A stretch of DNA of 8,111 nt, taken from contig JACQVJ010000229.1 in the NCBI GenBank assembly GCA_016209805.1, positions 1-8,111 on the forward strand. The letters are read 5' to 3'. Numbering within the stretch: position 1 is the stretch's first letter; every line of letters starts with the position of its first letter. Position numbers and translations under genes: made by a program. Under the pieces are notes generated by a model. The model was not told the origin of the DNA. It made no database searches and saw nothing but the letters and a program-made list of their open reading frames with translations. This document shows positions 1-6,609 of this stretch, piece after piece. Origin of the DNA: Ignavibacteriota bacterium (lineage in GTDB: Bacteria > Bacteroidota > Ignavibacteria > UBA10030 > UBA6906).

Positions 1-50
1 ATCTCGTGCTGAGAGAACGGAGCAATGCGATGCATTCGGAGAAAAGTAGT

Positions 51-1307
51 ATGACTTCAATACGTGATCGATCCGGGGACAATGAGGAATTGACAGAGGT
101 AACAAAGAAACCTGTTGACCTATTTGAAAAGTGCTGGTCATTCACTCGAGCAGATGAAATCAAAGCCGCTGGTTATTATCCATACTTCCGTCCGATTGAA
201 GAAAACGAAGGTCCTGTCGTCAGGATCGAAGGTCGTCCAATCATCATGGCCGGCTCGAACAACTATCTGGGACTCACGTCCGATCCTCGGGTAAAGCAAG
301 CAGCTGTTAAGGCGGTTGAAAAGTACGGAACGGGTTGCTCTGGCTCGCGTTATCTCACCGGAACCCTTGATCTCCACATCGAGCTGGAAGAACGCCTCGC
401 GTATTTCTTCCACAAAGAATCCTGCCTTCTCTATAGTACCGGCTATCAAACCGCTCAGGGGATCATTCCAACTCTCGTTCAGAAGGGGGAATATATCCTC
501 TCGGACCGGGATAACCACGCGTGCATTATGGCGGGCAACCTGATGGCCAAGGGAGCCTTCGCTGAGTTTATCCGTTTCAAGCACAATGATACCAAAGACC
601 TCGAACGGGTGATCTCGAAGCTTCCGCTTGAGGTGCCAAAGCTTGTCGCTTCCGATGGTGTGTTCAGTACGACGGGGACAATTGCCGATCTTCCAAACAT
701 CGTGGCGATTGCAAAGAAGTATAACTCACGCATTCTGATCGATGACGCTCACGCCGTTGGTGTCATTGGTAAGGGGGGCAGAGGCACCGCAAGCCATTTC
801 GGACTTGAAAAAGAAGTCGATATGACGATGGGGACCTTCAGCAAGACGTTTGCGTCGCTCGGCGGCTTCGTGGTGGGCGACAAGGCAGTGATCAACTATC
901 TGAAGCACAATGCCCCGGCACTCATCTTCAGTGCGAGTCCAACGCCTGCCTCCGTGGCGGCAGCCCTGGTTGCTCTGGAAATTCTCGAGCGCGAGCCGGA
1001 GAGAATCAAGCGCCTTGTGGCCAATGCCGACAAGATGCGGAAGGGGTTCAAAGCAATGGGCTTCCGTGTCATCGACGGACAGACGGGCATCGTGCCGGTG
1101 ATCATTGGCGATGACCTGAACACGTTTGTGTTCTGGCGGGCTTTGTTCGATGCGGGTGTGTTCGTCAACGCGTTCATTAGTCCCGGGGTTCCGAACGGAA
1201 TGCAGATGCTCAGGACGAGTTACATGGCAACTCATGAAGACCATCATCTCAACAAGATTCTTGAAACGTTCGGCTCGATTGGCAAGCAATTGGGCGTAAT
1301 CAATTAG
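51..1307 (+). CDS. spt: Serine palmitoyltransferase (PLP-dependent alpha-oxoamine synthase)
   Basis: The product probably condenses serine with a long-chain acyl thioester to 3-ketosphinganine, the first step of sphingolipid synthesis, in the cytosol. It is a fold-type I PLP enzyme of the alpha-oxoamine synthase family. With the ATG at 51 as residue 1, visible landmarks are the PLP-stacking His156 (DNHA), the DDAH motif at 231-234 and the Schiff-base Lys265 ([12 protein letters not shown]). The [12 protein letters not shown] stretch near the N-terminus and [14 protein letters not shown] match bacterial Spt such as the Bacteroides enzyme better than Kbl or BioF. The C-terminal SIGKQLGVI does recall Kbl, so glycine C-acetyltransferase is the main alternative. 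The start is uncertain. ATG 51 has GGAGAAAAG about 7 bases upstream, ATG 30 has GGAG at a similar distance, GTG 6 is also in frame, and the frame is open to the window edge. A candidate N-acyltransferase gene follows, which supports the sphingolipid reading. Confidence 0.85.
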   Translation: MTSIRDRSGDNEELTEVTKKPVDLFEKCWSFTRADEIKAAGYYPYFRPIEENEGPVVRIEGRPIIMAGSNNYLGLTSDPRVKQAAVKAVEKYGTGCSGSRYLTGTLDLHIELEERLAYFFHKESCLLYSTGYQTAQGIIPTLVQKGEYILSDRDNHACIMAGNLMAKGAFAEFIRFKHNDTKDLERVISKLPLEVPKLVASDGVFSTTGTIADLPNIVAIAKKYNSRILIDDAHAVGVIGKGGRGTASHFGLEKEVDMTMGTFSKTFASLGGFVVGDKAVINYLKHNAPALIFSASPTPASVAAALVALEILEREPERIKRLVANADKMRKGFKAMGFRVIDGQTGIVPVIIGDDLNTFVFWRALFDAGVFVNAFISPGVPNGMQMLRTSYMATHEDHHLNKILETFGSIGKQLGVIN

Positions 1308-1564
1308 CGCTTCCGTTCATTGAATATTCGGTCATCGACTTCAACAACAGGTGGCTCTTCACCTGACCATGCTCCTGCTACAGAAGCAATGAAATAGCCG
1401 GACGTTCATTCTGTCCGTGTGGCGCCCGAAAACCGGGGAGACTTTCAAACCCTTCGTGTGCGGCTCGGCCCCCCACCAGGCAGTACCCTACTCAGTGTGT
1501 TGTTGCAACGGAAGGAGTAGCAGGCATTGCAAGGTTCAACATCCAACAACGTGCATTCCCCTCC
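1308..1564. other. Intergenic gap between spt and the GNAT gene
   Basis: I see no convincing gene in these 257 bases. There are two small inverted repeats. One is CAGGTG/CACCTG with a 6-base loop at 1348-1365, and the other is CGGAC/GTCCG with a 9-base loop at 1399-1417. Neither is followed by a T-run, so neither is a standard intrinsic terminator. I found no clear -10/-35 pair. The gap is long for this gene-dense window and may hold a promoter for the downstream gene or decayed sequence, but the sequence does not decide this. Confidence 0.3.
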
Positions 1565-2686
1565 ATGAGCAGTGTACACATCCGTCCAGTCCGCACGAAG
1601 AAGGAGGAGATGGTCTTTATCAAGTTTCAGTGGAAGGTGTATGAGGGGAATCCCTACTGGGTCCCGCCGCTGTTGATGGATCGAAAGAAACTGATTGACA
1701 GAAAGGGGAACCCCTTCTATCAACATGCTGAGATGGAATTGTTTCTCGCTGAACGGGATGGTGAAGTCGTTGGGCGGATTGGTGCGATCGTCAATCACAA
1801 CCATATTAAGGAGCACGGCGAGAACATCGGCTTCTTCGGCTTCTTTGAATGTCTCGACGACCAGGATGTGGCAAACGCCCTTTTTGATGGGGCGAAGCAG
1901 TGGCTGAAGAGAAAAGGCGTGAATGCAATGCGCGGACCTGCCAGCCCTTCGGTCAACGATGAGTATGGATTGCTGATCGATGGGTTCGATAAGTTTCCGG
2001 CGATCCTGATGCCGTATAACCCGGCATACTACCGGCAACTCGTGGAGAGCTATGGATTCCGAAAAGCGAAAGACCTCTTCACATATGAAGTGCACAAGGA
2101 AAAGGTGTTCAGCGAAAAGCTGACCCGGATTTCAGAGATACTGAAGAAACGGGAGGGATGGGTCTTCCGCTCGCTGAATATGAAAGAATTTGACCGGGAG
2201 GTCATGACGATTCGAGAACTCTATAATAGAGGGTGGGAGAGAAATTGGGGAGAAGTACCTATGACGCAGGAGGAATTCGAGTACGTTGCCAAGGATCTGA
2301 AGCCGATCGTGAACCCGAACCTCGTCATCATTGCTGAGAAACATGGCAAACCGGCTGGCTTTGCGTTGTCTCTTCCTGATCTCAACATGGTACTCAAGGA
2401 TAACAAAAAGGGATACTTGATTCCCGCACTGATACGGATGCTTGTATTCAAAAAGCGGATCGAGCGGATCCGTATCATCATCCTTGGGGTTCTGCCCGAG
2501 TATTTGAACTCCGGCATCGGCGGCGTTCTGTTTTATGAAACTGGCCGGCGATCCGTCGAAGAAGGGTACGACTACGGTGAGGCAGGCTGGATTGTTGAAG
2601 ACAACGTTATGATGAACCGGGGGGCGGAGTTGCTCAACGGTGTGAAAACAAAAACGTACCGGGTGTATGAGTTGCCATTGAACTAA
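1565..2686 (+). CDS. GNAT-fold N-acyltransferase of the YghO-like family; candidate bacterial ceramide synthase
   Basis: This 373-residue protein resembles the YghO-like family with an acyl-CoA N-acyltransferase (GNAT) fold. Visible landmarks are NPYWVPPL (29-36), the strand-turn [13 protein letters not shown] (about 64-76), GFFGFFE, the [20 protein letters not shown] block (123-142) and MPYNPAYY. Near the C-terminus there is a GNAT motif A-like SGIGG (316-320) and a final [13 protein letters not shown] segment. Established knowledge as I recall it: the Caulobacter ceramide synthase bCerS (CC_1154) is a GNAT-type protein that works with Spt. Since spt lies directly upstream here, I infer that this protein N-acylates a sphingoid base to a (keto)ceramide, though acylation of another amine is possible. 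There is no signal peptide or obvious membrane helix. ATG 1565 keeps the family N-terminus but lacks a clear Shine-Dalgarno. The internal ATG at 1610 has AGGAGG only a few bases upstream and would cut off conserved residues. Confidence 0.72.
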   Translation: MSSVHIRPVRTKKEEMVFIKFQWKVYEGNPYWVPPLLMDRKKLIDRKGNPFYQHAEMELFLAERDGEVVGRIGAIVNHNHIKEHGENIGFFGFFECLDDQDVANALFDGAKQWLKRKGVNAMRGPASPSVNDEYGLLIDGFDKFPAILMPYNPAYYRQLVESYGFRKAKDLFTYEVHKEKVFSEKLTRISEILKKREGWVFRSLNMKEFDREVMTIRELYNRGWERNWGEVPMTQEEFEYVAKDLKPIVNPNLVIIAEKHGKPAGFALSLPDLNMVLKDNKKGYLIPALIRMLVFKKRIERIRIIILGVLPEYLNSGIGGVLFYETGRRSVEEGYDYGEAGWIVEDNVMMNRGAELLNGVKTKTYRVYELPLN

Positions 2687-2727
2687 GTCTGCTGTGCCAA
2701 CAACCATCAAGAACACGAGGTCCACCT

Positions 2728-3654
2728 ATGCCGATCAAGAAAGTTGAAAAAATATGGATGAACGGAAAATTCATCAACTGGGACGATGCAAAGATACATA
2801 TCCTCTCCCATGTGATTCATTACGGGTCCAGCTGGTTTGAAGGGATCAGATGTTACAAGACTGCGAAGGGTGCTGCGATCTTCCGGCTCGATCGACACAC
2901 GAAACGTCTGTTCGACTCCACAAAAATCTATCGTACGCCGATCCCATATACCGAAGCACAGATCGACGAAGCGATTCTTGAAACCATTCGTGTCAACAAG
3001 ATGCAGGCGTGTTACATCCGCCCGATCGTGTATCGGGGCTACGGCGATGTCGGCGTCAACCCGATTAACTGTCCGGTTGATGTGACAATTGCGGTATGGG
3101 AGTGGGGGAGCTATCTCGGGCCCGAAGCTCTGCAGAACGGCATCGACGTCTGTGTGTCAACGTGGGCACGGCCTGCACCAAACACGCTCCCCGCAATGGC
3201 GAAGGCAGGTGGGAATTACATCCTCTCCCAGCTGATGAAGCTCGAAGCCGTGCAGGCTGGATTCCAGGAGGCGATTGCATTGGACGTGAGTGGCAATCTG
3301 AGCGAAGGGACGGGCGAGAACCTATTCGCCGTGCGCGACGGCGTTATCTACACGCCGCAGCTCTCATCGTCACTGCTGCCGGGAGTGACGCGTGCGTCGG
3401 TGATTGAGCTTGCCAAGGAAGCTAACTATGAGGTGGTGGTGACGAATCTGCCACGGGAATTTGTCTATGTGGCGGATGAGCTGTTCTTCACCGGCACGGC
3501 AGCCGAAGTCACCCCCATCCGATCGGTGGACAAACTCAAGATCGGCGATGGCAAGCCCGGCCCTGTGACGCGCAAGTTGCAGGATACATTCTTCGATATC
3601 GTCAAGAACGCAAACGATCCGAAAAACTGGTTGCGGTTTGTGTACAACGACTAG
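2728..3654 (+). CDS. ilvE: Branched-chain amino-acid aminotransferase
   Basis: The product reversibly transaminates leucine, isoleucine and valine with 2-oxoglutarate, using PLP (fold type IV), in the cytosol. Its 308 residues match the usual length of this family (E. coli IlvE is about 309). Visible landmarks are [19 protein letters not shown] at the N-terminus, [13 protein letters not shown], the substrate-side RPIVYRGYG, the Schiff-base Lys159 in MAKAGGNY, the phosphate-binding [11 protein letters not shown] region and the C-terminal [16 protein letters not shown] block. GAGG at 2717-2720 precedes the ATG by 7 bases. It starts 41 bases after the GNAT gene, so the two are probably co-transcribed. 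The palindromic repeat begins 7 bases after its stop. A D-amino-acid aminotransferase or aminodeoxychorismate lyase would share the fold, but the length and motifs favour IlvE. A link to branched-chain fatty acid or sphingoid base supply is inference. Confidence 0.93.
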   Translation: MPIKKVEKIWMNGKFINWDDAKIHILSHVIHYGSSWFEGIRCYKTAKGAAIFRLDRHTKRLFDSTKIYRTPIPYTEAQIDEAILETIRVNKMQACYIRPIVYRGYGDVGVNPINCPVDVTIAVWEWGSYLGPEALQNGIDVCVSTWARPAPNTLPAMAKAGGNYILSQLMKLEAVQAGFQEAIALDVSGNLSEGTGENLFAVRDGVIYTPQLSSSLLPGVTRASVIELAKEANYEVVVTNLPREFVYVADELFFTGTAAEVTPIRSVDKLKIGDGKPGPVTRKLQDTFFDIVKNANDPKNWLRFVYND

Positions 3655-3660
3655 CAGAGC

Positions 3661-3760
3661 GTTGAAATAAAGAGAAACCCACCGCAGAGGCGCGGAGGGA
3701 TTATTGCTATTCCTTTTCTCTGCGCCTCCGCGTCTCTGCGGTGAAAATCTGTTTTTCAAC
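3661..3760. repeat. REP-like imperfect palindrome, possible bidirectional terminator
   Basis: A 19-base left arm (3680-3698, CACCGCAGAGGCGCGGAGG) pairs with 3725-3743, with only one G-T wobble (3690/3733), across a 26-base loop. Outside this, GTTGAAA at 3661-3667 pairs with TTTCAAC at 3754-3760, so the whole 100 bases form an extended inverted repeat with an unpaired stretch between inner and outer stems. The purine-rich GCAGAG/GCGGAG units are typical of a dispersed intergenic repeat that I recall from many environmental genomes. Its translation gives the spurious 'SPQRRGGAE...SAPLR' peptide seen in many automatic annotations. A GTTTTT run follows the inner stem by 7 bases, so it could also end transcription from ilvE. 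The structure is seen directly; the family membership is recalled, not searched. Confidence 0.8.
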
Positions 3761-3808
3761 AACCTGCTGGATGAGCGCAGCCCCTTTCAGATGCACGAAG
3801 AATAGTTG

Positions 3809-4312
3809 ATGTCAGATAAGAAGAAACTTGTTGCGAATGCTCGTCGAGTCAAGATGCTCCTGTTTGATGTGGACGGAGTGATGACCGATGGTGGAATCTA
3901 TTACTCGGTCGAAGGGGTTGAGTTCAAGCGATTCAACGCCCAAGATGGCTATGGGATCGCCCGTGCGCGAGAATGTGGACTGAAGGTCGGTATTATCAGC
4001 GGGCGCAAGTCGCCTCTTGTTGAACGACGTGCAAAGGAGCTGAACGTCGAGGAGCTGTTTGAAGGAGCTGACGACAAAATCGAAGCGATGAGGGAGATTC
4101 AAAGACGCAATGGGCTCAACGATCAGGAGTTTGCGTTCATGGCCGACGATCTGTTCGATATTCCCTTGCTTCGTGTGGTTGGATTGTCCGCCGCACCACG
4201 GAACGCGAGACCAGAGGTGAAGAGAGTCGTCGATCTTGTCACGAAAGCGGATGGTGGCAACGGCGCCGTGCGCGAGCTGATCGACTTTGTCCTCAAACAC
4301 CGATCGGAGTAA
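3809..4312 (+). CDS. kdsC: 3-deoxy-D-manno-octulosonate 8-phosphate phosphatase (HAD family)
   Basis: The product removes phosphate from Kdo-8-P to give free Kdo for the LPS inner core, in the cytosol. It is a small capless HAD phosphatase of 167 residues, a normal length for a KdsC without extensions; family members act as tetramers. From ATG 3809, the motifs are DVDGVMTDG (nucleophile Asp20 and acid/base Asp22), Ser64 in IISGRKS (motif II), Lys90 in GADDKIEA (motif III) and MADDLFD at 111-117 (motif IV). Motif IV usually reads GDDxxD; here the glycine is Ala112, but the Mg-binding aspartates remain. A TTG three bases upstream (3806) is in frame, but the ATG is the likelier start; the upstream GAAG is a weak ribosome site. 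It is the first gene of the Kdo/Lpt run and lies downstream of the palindromic repeat. A related capless HAD such as a CMP-acylneuraminate-linked phosphatase is less likely given kdsD nearby. Confidence 0.92.
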   Translation: MSDKKKLVANARRVKMLLFDVDGVMTDGGIYYSVEGVEFKRFNAQDGYGIARARECGLKVGIISGRKSPLVERRAKELNVEELFEGADDKIEAMREIQRRNGLNDQEFAFMADDLFDIPLLRVVGLSAAPRNARPEVKRVVDLVTKADGGNGAVRELIDFVLKHRSE

Positions 4313-4332
4313 TGTGCTTGATTCTCACGTGA

Positions 4333-5088
4333 ATGTCAGAGGCCCGAACACACATACGCTATCCCCGTGCATTACGGGAAAAAGAACTGCAGGTACTCGA
4401 GTTCGTTTTGCCCGAGATCCGATCCGGGTACAAGCACTACAGAGAACTCATTCGGTCGATGGTGGTGCTTGGTGAAGGGCGACGTGGAAAAGGAAATCTC
4501 GTATTGGGCTTTGAAGATGATGTCCCGGACACTACGTCACCGCTCGCCTCAGTTGTTGCCTATGGAGTAGTCGAGACAACGCGGGATCGGTTCACAATCA
4601 CGGTAAGGGAATACGTCGGTGAGCAAATCGACGTCGAAATAGTCTCCGGCAGAGGGGGAGAGATCCCCGATTATTTCGAGGAGAAAGGACGATGGACATA
4701 TTCGACCTGGCAACCCGGAGATCCATCGCCTGCAACAATGCAACCGGTTCGTGAGGTTCGGATCCACGACAACTATGTCTTGGCGATTGCAAGACAGGAG
4801 AAACGGATCTGGCTACACGAACGCACTACGGGAATGAACCTCCTTATTCCAATTACGAATTTCTACAACGAGCTGATGTTGCACATGCAGATTCGCGATC
4901 CGCAAGTAGCGTTGAAAGCCGATCTCTTTTTCACTAATCTGAGTACATATTCAGATGACGCTGTGATGAAGGCGTTTATCGCTTACAACAAAGTGAAGCC
5001 CAAGGTCGTCCTGCCGATCGCCGTATCGCACGAGGAGGAGGGTGGCCTGGGACGACTCTTCAAAAGACTCTTTTCAAAAAAAAGCTGA
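4333..5088 (+). CDS. Unrecognised 251-residue cytosolic protein in the Kdo/Lpt operon
   Basis: I do not recognise this family and assign no function. The protein has no signal peptide and no hydrophobic segment long enough for a membrane helix. The N-terminus (RYPRALREKELQVLEFVLPE) looks helical and charged, and a mixed alpha/beta body follows, with GEGRRGKGNLVLGFED near residues 48-63. The C-terminus (238-251) is a short basic amphipathic stretch, GLGRLFKRLFSKKS, after an acidic EEE. It could rest on the inner face of the membrane, but that is inference. The gene starts 20 bases after the kdsC stop and ends overlapping or abutting kdsD, so it is almost certainly translated as part of the envelope operon. 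ATG 4333 lacks a clear Shine-Dalgarno. No upstream start is available because an in-frame TGA lies at 4330. Base composition resembles its neighbours, with no sign of recent transfer. Confidence 0.78.
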   Translation: MSEARTHIRYPRALREKELQVLEFVLPEIRSGYKHYRELIRSMVVLGEGRRGKGNLVLGFEDDVPDTTSPLASVVAYGVVETTRDRFTITVREYVGEQIDVEIVSGRGGEIPDYFEEKGRWTYSTWQPGDPSPATMQPVREVRIHDNYVLAIARQEKRIWLHERTTGMNLLIPITNFYNELMLHMQIRDPQVALKADLFFTNLSTYSDDAVMKAFIAYNKVKPKVVLPIAVSHEEEGGLGRLFKRLFSKKS

Positions 5089-6079
5089 TTTGGAAAACCA
5101 CAAAGAAATCATTCAGAAGGGGAAAGAGGTCATCCGCATCGAGGCTGGTGCCGTTGCGGATCTGGAGCAGAGGATCGACGAGAGCTTCGCGCGTGCGATC
5201 GAGTTGATATTCAGCTGCAAAGGGCGGGTGATCATTACAGGCGTCGGAAAGTCCGGCATTATAGCGCGTAAGATCGTAGCCACGATGAATTCAACTGGGA
5301 CACCCGCGGTGTTCCTTCACCCATCTGATGCCGTCCATGGCGATCTGGGAATGGTAAGGAAGGATGATGTGGTTATCTGTGTTTCAAAGAGCGGCGACAC
5401 ACCGGAGTTGAGTCACCTCTTGCCTATGTTCAAGCAACTCGGCGTTCCGATTGTTTCCCTCGTGGGGAAGATGCAATCGGGGCTCGCGCGGGAATCCACA
5501 GTGCCACTCGATGCGTCCGTGCGGGAGGAAGCTTGCCCCCACGATCTTGCCCCCACTTCTTCAACAACGGCGACGCTGGTGCTGGGTGACGCTCTTGCAA
5601 TCGTTCTCTTGCGCATGCGACAGTTCAGCAAGGAGGAGTTTGCGCTATACCATCCGGGCGGGGTTCTAGGAAAACGACTTCTCCTCAAGATCGACGAGCT
5701 GATGGTGAGTGGAGAGGGCATTCCACGCGTCACCGCGGAAGTCCCGTTGAGGGATGCCATCATGGAAATGACGACCAAACGACTTGGCTGTACATGTGTG
5801 CTACGTGAAGATGGGACGCTCGAGGGTGTCATAACGGATGGAGACCTGAGGCGGTTACTGCAAAGAACGAGTGACATCACGGCCATCAATGCAGGCATGG
5901 TCATGACGAGGAAACCGAAGACCATTTCGCAGGGGACGCTTGCAGTCGTTGCCCTCCAGGAAATGGAATCGTACAACATTACGCAAGTCATTGTAATCGA
6001 CGAACGGAACCGGCCTGTGGGCGTAGTTCATCTTCATGACCTGGTAAAGGCCGGCCTTGGAGGAGAAGACTCAGGATGA
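5042..6079 (+). CDS. kdsD: Arabinose-5-phosphate isomerase (SIS + two CBS domains)
   Basis: The product interconverts ribulose-5-P and arabinose-5-P, the first committed precursor of Kdo. A SIS sugar-isomerase domain is followed by two CBS domains (about 218-275 and 283-341). With GTG 5042 as residue 1, the active-site set is Lys70 (GVGKSG), His99 (HGDLGM), Glu122 (SKSGDTPE), Glu163 (EEACP) and His204 (YHPGG). These match E. coli KdsD Lys59, His88, Glu111, Glu152 and His193 with a constant offset of 11. The PTSSTTATLVLGDALA block is diagnostic for the family. The start is ambiguous. GTG 5042 follows a GGAGG-like run but overlaps the previous gene by 47 bases. TTG 5090, one base after that gene's stop, gives 329 residues, closer to the E. 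coli length of 328. It overlaps lptC by ATGA. A gut-type paralogue for sugar uptake is unlikely given kdsC and lpt neighbours. Confidence 0.94.
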   Translation: MAWDDSSKDSFQKKADLENHKEIIQKGKEVIRIEAGAVADLEQRIDESFARAIELIFSCKGRVIITGVGKSGIIARKIVATMNSTGTPAVFLHPSDAVHGDLGMVRKDDVVICVSKSGDTPELSHLLPMFKQLGVPIVSLVGKMQSGLARESTVPLDASVREEACPHDLAPTSSTTATLVLGDALAIVLLRMRQFSKEEFALYHPGGVLGKRLLLKIDELMVSGEGIPRVTAEVPLRDAIMEMTTKRLGCTCVLREDGTLEGVITDGDLRRLLQRTSDITAINAGMVMTRKPKTISQGTLAVVALQEMESYNITQVIVIDERNRPVGVVHLHDLVKAGLGGEDSG

Positions 6080-6609
6080 AGCCACTGTGCGTCGTCGCGT
6101 TCGTTTTGAGCATCGCAGCTTTGGGCTGCGAGGAAAAAATCAAACCCACTGTTGCCGAAGTTCCTGTGGCGGACATTCCTTCCCAGGAAAGCTGGAACAG
6201 CGTCATCACCATCTCCGACTCTGCAAAAGTCCGGGTGGTTCTCTGGGCCGGGTACATTGCAAAGTACGCAGACAAGTATTACACACTGCTCGATGACAGT
6301 CTTCATGTCGATTTCTACGACGATCATGAGCAGCACTCGTCGTTGCTTACAGCGAGACGCGGAAGTGTGGATGACCGGACCCACGACTTTGCGGCGTACA
6401 AAAATGTTGTCGTGATCTCCGACAGCGGCACGGTTCTTAAAACGGATTCTCTCTTCTGGGATAATGCAACACGGAAAATCCACACAAAGGCATTTGTCGA
6501 TATTACCTCTGCATCCGAGCATATCATGGGACTTGGGATGGAGAGTGATCAGTCGTTGAAGAACTACAAGATCTTCCGTGTGACGGGACGTGCGATCACG
6601 AATGAATAA
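6076..6609 (+). CDS. lptC: LptC-like LPS export protein, predicted lipoprotein
   Basis: LptC passes LPS from the inner-membrane LptBFG transporter to the periplasmic LptA bridge. This 177-residue protein starts with a lipoprotein signal peptide: Lys2, a hydrophobic core (LCVVAFVLSIAALG) and a lipobox ending at Cys18. The mature protein would thus be lipid-anchored rather than held by a transmembrane helix as in E. coli. The body fits the LptC/OstA beta-jellyroll type, with alternating strands and repeated 'LLTARRG...F.AYKNVVVISDSGTVLKTDSLFWD' style units near residues 90-135. This recalls the LptC pattern in which a short unit describes removal and addition of strands. It overlaps kdsD by ATGA, and a GGAGGAG sits at 6059-6065. 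The downstream gene overlaps it by 8 bases. Similarity is pattern-level and the family is divergent, so the symbol rests partly on its place before ostA and lptB. Confidence 0.82.
   Translation: MKPLCVVAFVLSIAALGCEEKIKPTVAEVPVADIPSQESWNSVITISDSAKVRVVLWAGYIAKYADKYYTLLDDSLHVDFYDDHEQHSSLLTARRGSVDDRTHDFAAYKNVVVISDSGTVLKTDSLFWDNATRKIHTKAFVDITSASEHIMGLGMESDQSLKNYKIFRVTGRAITNE

Noticed and set aside
726..1289. Minus-strand 187-residue frame across spt
   Set aside because: It lies wholly inside the well-supported spt gene, shows no family motif, and follows from the codon pattern of the sense strand.
51..1307. Glycine C-acetyltransferase (Kbl) as the name for the first gene
   Set aside because: The C-terminus is Kbl-like, but the N-terminal PYFRPIE region and the neighbouring GNAT gene favour Spt; kept only as an alternative.
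1348..1417. Two short hairpins as intrinsic terminators for spt
   Set aside because: Stems of 5-6 base pairs without a following T-run do not meet the usual pattern.
1417..1644. Small + strand frame in the spt-GNAT gap (75 residues)
   Set aside because: It overlaps the conserved start of the GNAT gene in another frame, is rich in Cys, His and Pro in a random-looking way, and has no ribosome site.
1445..2095. Minus-strand 216-residue frame across the gap and the GNAT gene
   Set aside because: No recognisable motif, and most of it is antisense to the conserved N-terminal half of the GNAT protein.
3370..3762. Minus-strand 130-residue reading frame starting with an SPQRRGGAE-type peptide
   Set aside because: Its N-terminus is translation of the palindromic repeat and the rest is the antisense of ilvE, which has clear family motifs. 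This peptide is a known type of spurious annotation.
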